From NCBI GenBank assembly GCA_947500055.1, contig CANMQO010000004.1, positions 62,001 through 126,000 of the forward strand: DNA of 64,000 bases. The letters run 5' to 3'. The translations under genes were made by a program, and so were the position numbers. Position 1 is the stretch's first letter; the number at the start of each line of letters is the position of its first letter. Shown here one piece after another: positions 60,715 through 64,000 of this stretch. Under the pieces are notes generated by a model, which did not search any database, was not told the origin of the DNA, and worked only from the letters and a program-made list of their open reading frames with translations. The DNA comes from an uncultured Paracoccaceae bacterium (GTDB taxonomy: Bacteria > Pseudomonadota > Alphaproteobacteria > Rhodobacterales > Rhodobacteraceae).

Positions 60715-61880
60715 GCCTGCCACCAATCGCCCGGCTTGCGGCGCTGGCCGTGGTTCTTGGCCAAACGCAGTGCCAGTTTGCGCCATGGGCCAAGCGCCAG
60801 CTTCAGCCAGAACTTGTTGTACCACGCTGAATAATCGCGATTGAACGGGCAGACCCGCATGCAGATCGCGCAATCGGATGCCATCTTGGCCCAGAATGAA
60901 AAACACTTTTCGGCATCCGAGGTCCATTTGCGCACGCCCTTGATGGCCGAAACATTGGCCGTGTCGGTTGATGGCGGACCATAAGGCAGCGCCTTGACCG
61001 GGCAGGCATCGGCGCATTTGGTGCAGATATCGCAAAAGGCGCGGACACCTTTGGGTTCCGGGATGTCATGGGTCAGGGGCAGATTGGTGAATATTTTTGA
61101 AAACCGCAGACGGGGCCCGAATTCCGGGGTGATCACCATCTGGTTGCGGGCATATTCGCCCAGACCGGCCTTGATCGCGTAAGGAATGACAAGGGCGGTG
61201 TCGTTCATGGACGGTACCGCCTCATACCCCAGATTGCGGATATAGGCGGCGGTCTGCATGACGATGGCCGCCTCATGGCTATACTCACGGCCCGTCGCAG
61301 CACCAGCAAGGGCAGAGGGATACGTTGCCACCAGATCCTCGGCCATTTCGTGACCCAGAACGATGACCGATTGCAATCCTTCTGGCAGATCGTGGGGGGC
61401 ATCGGTCATATCGCGGGTATCAACGCGGGCGCTGTAGATCCAGCGTGCATCCAGATCGGTGATGCCGCAAAGGTCGGCGCCAAAGAATGCGGCAACCCGT
61501 TTGATTTCGGCTGCCATTTTGGCGGGATCATCAACCTCCAACGCATCGGTGGCGACGGGGGTGTCTGGCTGGATTGGGGCCTGAAAACCTTCGCGCATGC
61601 CGTCGGCCGCGCGGCGGTTGGACACGACATCCGACACCAGCCAGGCCGCATTGCGCAGGGCAAAATCGCGTTGCGAAAAACCGTCACCCCGACGGGGCGC
61701 AGCTTCCATCCGGTAGGAGGCAAAGAATTTCTGCGTAAACTTTGATTTGACGCTTTCATCCCAGAAAGCACGGGTAAAGATATCGTTGCGCTGGGCGAAC
61801 GGGGTAAACTCATCCGTCACCTCAATGCCTGCGGCATCATCGCCATCATGTTGCGGGGGGGTGTTGTGCGGCCAAACCAT
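60711..61880 (-). CDS. Reductive-dehalogenase-like Fe-S protein (cytosolic)
   Basis: 389 residues. Near residue 280 is a ferredoxin motif CDICTKCADACPVKAL, and about 45 residues later CAICMRVCPFN after a CFSFWAK segment, so two [4Fe-4S] clusters. The N-terminal part (FFASYRMEAAPRRGDGFSQRDFALRNAAWLV, PSMNDTALVIPYAIKAGLGEYARNQMVITPEFGPRLRF) matches the corrinoid-binding domain of RdhA and QueG. There is no Tat signal, so it is not a respiratory dehalogenase. It may be a cytosolic corrinoid reductase of unknown substrate; epoxyqueuosine reductase is less likely. Confidence 0.72.
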   Translation of the reverse strand: MVWPHNTPPQHDGDDAAGIEVTDEFTPFAQRNDIFTRAFWDESVKSKFTQKFFASYRMEAAPRRGDGFSQRDFALRNAAWLVSDVVSNRRAADGMREGFQAPIQPDTPVATDALEVDDPAKMAAEIKRVAAFFGADLCGITDLDARWIYSARVDTRDMTDAPHDLPEGLQSVIVLGHEMAEDLVATYPSALAGAATGREYSHEAAIVMQTAAYIRNLGYEAVPSMNDTALVIPYAIKAGLGEYARNQMVITPEFGPRLRFSKIFTNLPLTHDIPEPKGVRAFCDICTKCADACPVKALPYGPPSTDTANVSAIKGVRKWTSDAEKCFSFWAKMASDCAICMRVCPFNRDYSAWYNKFWLKLALGPWRKLALRLAKNHGQRRKPGDWWQA

Positions 61881-62009
61881 GCGCAGACCCTATGGGAGGG
61901 TTAAGATCGTTGCAATTGTTCTGCGCCGGACAACAAGAGCGTCAGGAAATTTGACAAGATCGCAAACGCGCGCAACCTTGCAGGCAGTCGAATAACTGGC
62001 GGACATTCC

Positions 62010-62573
62010 ATGACAGCAGGTATCGGACATAATTCGGGGCAGGTTCTTGAGGCGGGCCATAGCTGGCGCAAACATGTCTGGACTAGGGCGCGCAAAGACC
62101 TGATGCCCAACGTACCGGTCGAGGTTGTCCGGCTCCGTGTGAAACGGGCGGCGCAACTGGGTCTGCCCTATAAGACCTATGCCGGGATCAGGGCCAGTTC
62201 CGGCCATGACCTGATCGGCTTCATGTTCTCCAACAACGCCTTGCATGTGTTGCGCGACGGGCAGGGGATGCCCGATGATCGGGCGGCCAAACTGGACGCA
62301 CTGATCAGCACGACACGGGCGGGTCTGGGGCATAAGCCGGTCACCCCCACCCATTTGGCAGGGCTGCCCGGGATCGACCACGCCTTTGCGGCACCTCGGT
62401 TTTCCGACAGCTGGTCGCGGATGCGCGCCCGAATGCGCGATATTGTCACCGACATGGGCCAGCCGGCTGACCGGTTTGTGATGATCGGCGATACGAGCTT
62501 TGAACGGGAATGGGCCGAGGCGGCACAGATGGCGGGCTATCTGAATGCGGCGCAGTTTTTTGAGCAGGGGTGA
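62010..62573 (+). CDS. Conserved IGHNSG-type protein, unknown
   Basis: 187 residues starting MTAGIGHNSGQVLEAGHSWRKHVWTR; the IGHNSG N-terminus recurs in alphaproteobacterial small proteins. The rest is mixed alpha/beta without a named motif (VPVEVVRLRVKRAAQLGLPYKTYAGIRASSGHDLIGFMFS, PADRFVMIGDTSFEREWAEAA). The opposite-strand frame 61890-62588 was rejected. It is not an enzyme I can name. The TGA stop is part of a GGGT-ACCC hairpin repeat. Confidence 0.75.
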   Translation: MTAGIGHNSGQVLEAGHSWRKHVWTRARKDLMPNVPVEVVRLRVKRAAQLGLPYKTYAGIRASSGHDLIGFMFSNNALHVLRDGQGMPDDRAAKLDALISTTRAGLGHKPVTPTHLAGLPGIDHAFAAPRFSDSWSRMRARMRDIVTDMGQPADRFVMIGDTSFEREWAEAAQMAGYLNAAQFFEQG

Positions 62574-62594
62574 TGGGTCAAGACCCATCTTACG
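62572..62594. repeat. GGGT/ACCC hairpin element overlapping a stop codon (copy B)
   Basis: GATGGGT (62572-62578) pairs with ACCCATC (62583-62589), loop CAAG, then TTACG. It overlaps the TGA of the IGHNSG gene by two bases. It matches copy A at 39197 at 21 of 23 positions. Confidence 0.7.
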
Positions 62595-62625
62595 AAACCT
62601 AACGCTGCATTAAGATTTGCTCCGT

Positions 62626-62734
62626 GCGGTCCATTAAACGCCTTGTTCGCACGATCGGGGTCCGACGCAACGCCGACGTTTTGCCGACTGTTTGCCGACA
62701 GCGATTTTGCTGCAAAACAAGGGCGTTCACCTTT
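62626..62734 (+). promoter_or_regulatory. Second copy of the CCGAC repeat element, upstream of ribBA
   Basis: The 278-bp gap 62574-62851 has no gene. Box A (GCGGTCCATTAAACG, from 62626), four CCGAC at 62662, 62673, 62684 and 62695 (11-bp spacing) and box C (AACAAGGGCGTTCACCTTT, 62716-62734) repeat the tadA-upstream element. Compared with it, box A is 10 bp closer and box C 11 bp closer to the array, so both differ by about one helical turn. Confidence 0.7.
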
Positions 62735-62851
62735 GATTCAGCCAATAAAGCGGATTCCGTTCCCCGCACCGACCGAACGTTGCGTGTCCGACCCTTTCCG
62801 AATCCGTGCGTGTCCGCTATTTGCCAGACAGAATGAGTGGCGAGGATGCCT

Positions 62852-63982
62852 ATGAACCAGAATTTCGAATCCCCCGGCCCGGTCGAACGCGATTGGTCAG
62901 ATGCGATCAGCAAAATCGAAGACATTATCGATGATGCCCGCAATGGCCGCATGTTTATCCTTGTCGATCACGAAGACCGCGAGAATGAGGGCGATCTGGT
63001 GATCCCCGCACAAATGGCCACGCCAGACGCGATCAATTTCATGGCCAAACATGGTAGGGGTTTGATTTGCTTGACACTTTCAGGTGAGCGGATCGACGCG
63101 CTGGGCTTGCCCCTGATGGCGTCGCATAACTCATCCCGGCATGAAACCGCATTTACAGTCAGCATAGAGGCGCGCGAGGGCGTCAGCACGGGCATCTCCG
63201 CAGCTGACCGGGCGCTGACCGTTGCAACGGCGATTGATGCCTCAAAAGGGGCGGCGGATATCGCGACGCCTGGCCATGTTTTCCCCCTGCGCGCGCGCGA
63301 CGGCGGCGTGCTGGTACGCGCGGGCCATACCGAGGCAGCCACCGATATCAGCCGCCTTGCGGGCCTTAATCCGGCAGGTGTGATCTGCGAGATCATGAAG
63401 GAAGATGGCGAGATGGCCCGGCTTCCCGACCTCATCGCATTTGCGCAGTTGCACGGGTTGAAAATCGGCACAATCAGCGATCTGATCGCCTATCGGCGGC
63501 GTCACGACAACCTTGTTCGCATGCGTGAAAGCAGGACCATTCGGTCCGAGTTTGGCGGCGAGTGGGAGATGCGAATTTACACAGACGAAACCCAAGGGGC
63601 CGAGCATATCGCATTGATAAAAGGCGATATTTCCACCCCAGAGCCCGTTTTGGTGCGCATGCATGCGATGGATCCGATGCTTGATGTTGTTGGTGTCGGA
63701 CCAAAAGGGCGCCGGGATGAGTTTGGCGACGCAATGAAGATGATCGCGGCGGAAGGACGGGGGGCGTTGGTGCTGCTGCGCGACGTGCATATGAAGCTCG
63801 AAACAGATGAAGAAGCCTCGCCCCAGACCCTGCGGCAATACGGGCTGGGCGCACAGATTCTCAGTTCATTGGGTATCCATGAACTGGAACTTCTGACCAA
63901 TTCGCCACAGCCCAAAGTCGTCGGTCTAGATGCTTATGGGCTCGAGATCGTTGGCACCCGCAAAATCTCGGAGATTGGGTAA
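62852..63982 (+). CDS. ribBA: RibBA-like: active DHBP synthase, degenerate GTP cyclohydrolase II domain
   Basis: 376 residues from the ATG with GAGG 6 bp upstream (GTG 62837 and ATG 62846 are alternatives). The N-terminal RibB half is intact: DHEDRENEGDLVIPA with the acidic metal site and TPGHVFPLRARDGGVLVRAGHTEA. In the C-terminal half the zinc cysteines of GTP cyclohydrolase II are missing; the segment reads RMHAMDPMLDVVGVGPKGRRDEF. It should make DHBP from ribulose 5-phosphate, with GTP cyclohydrolase coming from elsewhere (RibBX type). It overlaps ribH by one base. Confidence 0.93.
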   Translation: MNQNFESPGPVERDWSDAISKIEDIIDDARNGRMFILVDHEDRENEGDLVIPAQMATPDAINFMAKHGRGLICLTLSGERIDALGLPLMASHNSSRHETAFTVSIEAREGVSTGISAADRALTVATAIDASKGAADIATPGHVFPLRARDGGVLVRAGHTEAATDISRLAGLNPAGVICEIMKEDGEMARLPDLIAFAQLHGLKIGTISDLIAYRRRHDNLVRMRESRTIRSEFGGEWEMRIYTDETQGAEHIALIKGDISTPEPVLVRMHAMDPMLDVVGVGPKGRRDEFGDAMKMIAAEGRGALVLLRDVHMKLETDEEASPQTLRQYGLGAQILSSLGIHELELLTNSPQPKVVGLDAYGLEIVGTRKISEIG

Positions 63983-64000
63983 TGGCCGGACCATCACATC
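63982..64000 (+). CDS. ribH: 6,7-Dimethyl-8-ribityllumazine synthase RibH, 5' end only
   Basis: The ATG at 63982 overlaps the ribBA stop (TAATG) and gives MAGPSH before the window ends. This start and the operon order fit ribH, but six codons do not prove it. Confidence 0.55.

Noticed and set aside
61890..62588. 232-residue minus-strand frame opposite the IGHNSG protein
   Set aside because: The plus-strand product begins with the known IGHNSG motif and has normal codon use; the minus frame has no motif.
1..64000. tRNA genes, CRISPR arrays, prophage or transposase genes
   Set aside because: Intergenic regions were read for T-loop-like motifs, regular repeats with spacers and mobile-element proteins; none was found.

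Overview
The window looks like chromosomal DNA of a marine Rhodobacterales (Roseobacter-group) alphaproteobacterium. This rests on high-GC coding, alpha-type orthologues (PhaR/PhaP, DUF3572, DUF983, UPF0173, PleD-like cyclase, KpsC/KpsS), an alpha-type RNase P RNA and GANTC-rich regulatory DNA. Most of it is housekeeping, with a few accessory or unusual islets. No tRNA, rRNA, CRISPR, transposase or phage gene was recognised.

Layout. 1-2.8 kb: end of a dcw cluster (murE-murF-mraY) closed by a strong nested hairpin. 2.8-10.1 kb: NUDIX, DUF983, a tight EF-hand / ECF sigma / small membrane / CpxP-like operon, a PleD-like cyclase with a degenerate receiver, DUF3572, a HAD phosphatase and an orphan MttB-family methyltransferase. 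10.2-13.1 kb: zinc uptake (znuA divergent from zur-znuC-znuB, with a Zur-box-like palindrome between). 13.1-20.9 kb: a leftward run of dtd, a PfkB kinase and a membrane-stress-like set (zinc-ribbon protein, SPFH-GYF protein, DUF2927 lipoprotein, TelA, XpaC, a small membrane protein, TerC). 21-28 kb: pseudouridine synthase, tadA, UPF0173, gatCA, lipoprotein, amidase, rnpB, PAS protein, rpmG. 28-37.6 kb: MAPEG, a Slam-like outer-membrane protein, thyX, an AT-rich DUF6602 nuclease-like gene, a membrane protein, csp, an arsC-like gene, thrS, a TbpB-like lipoprotein and a second MAPEG. 37.6-42.3 kb: an ArsR-SRPBCC fusion regulator with a 38-bp palindromic operator, then hydrolases and a GPH transporter. 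42.3-46.8 kb: PHA metabolism (phaZ divergent from phaC-phaP-phaR). 46.8-51 kb: dnaG-rpoD. 51-55 kb: small proteins, HlyU, two paralogous small secreted peptides, YjbQ and a TPR-sulfotransferase. 55-64 kb: nrdR-ribD-ribE-ribBA-ribH, split by kpsC-kpsS, a reductive-dehalogenase-like protein and an IGHNSG protein.

The most novel-looking signals are non-coding. (a) Two copies of a three-part element with four CCGAC repeats at exact 11-bp spacing lie upstream of tadA and ribBA. (b) Tandem hairpin modules, each a 9-bp stem with a 3-nt loop, lie at three convergent gene junctions; their stem sequences differ but stay complementary. (c) Five GANTC sites and a 10-bp dyad lie in front of rpoD. (d) A 38-bp perfect palindrome sits at the ArsR-SRPBCC promoter. 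The best protein-level candidate is the TelA/XpaC/TerC plus SPFH/zinc-ribbon cluster. Other odd proteins are an alpha/beta-hydrolase that lost its whole triad, a phospho-acceptor-less PleD, a RibBA with a dead GTP cyclohydrolase half and the tandem YGTEP peptides. All calls come from reading the sequence; no database search was run.
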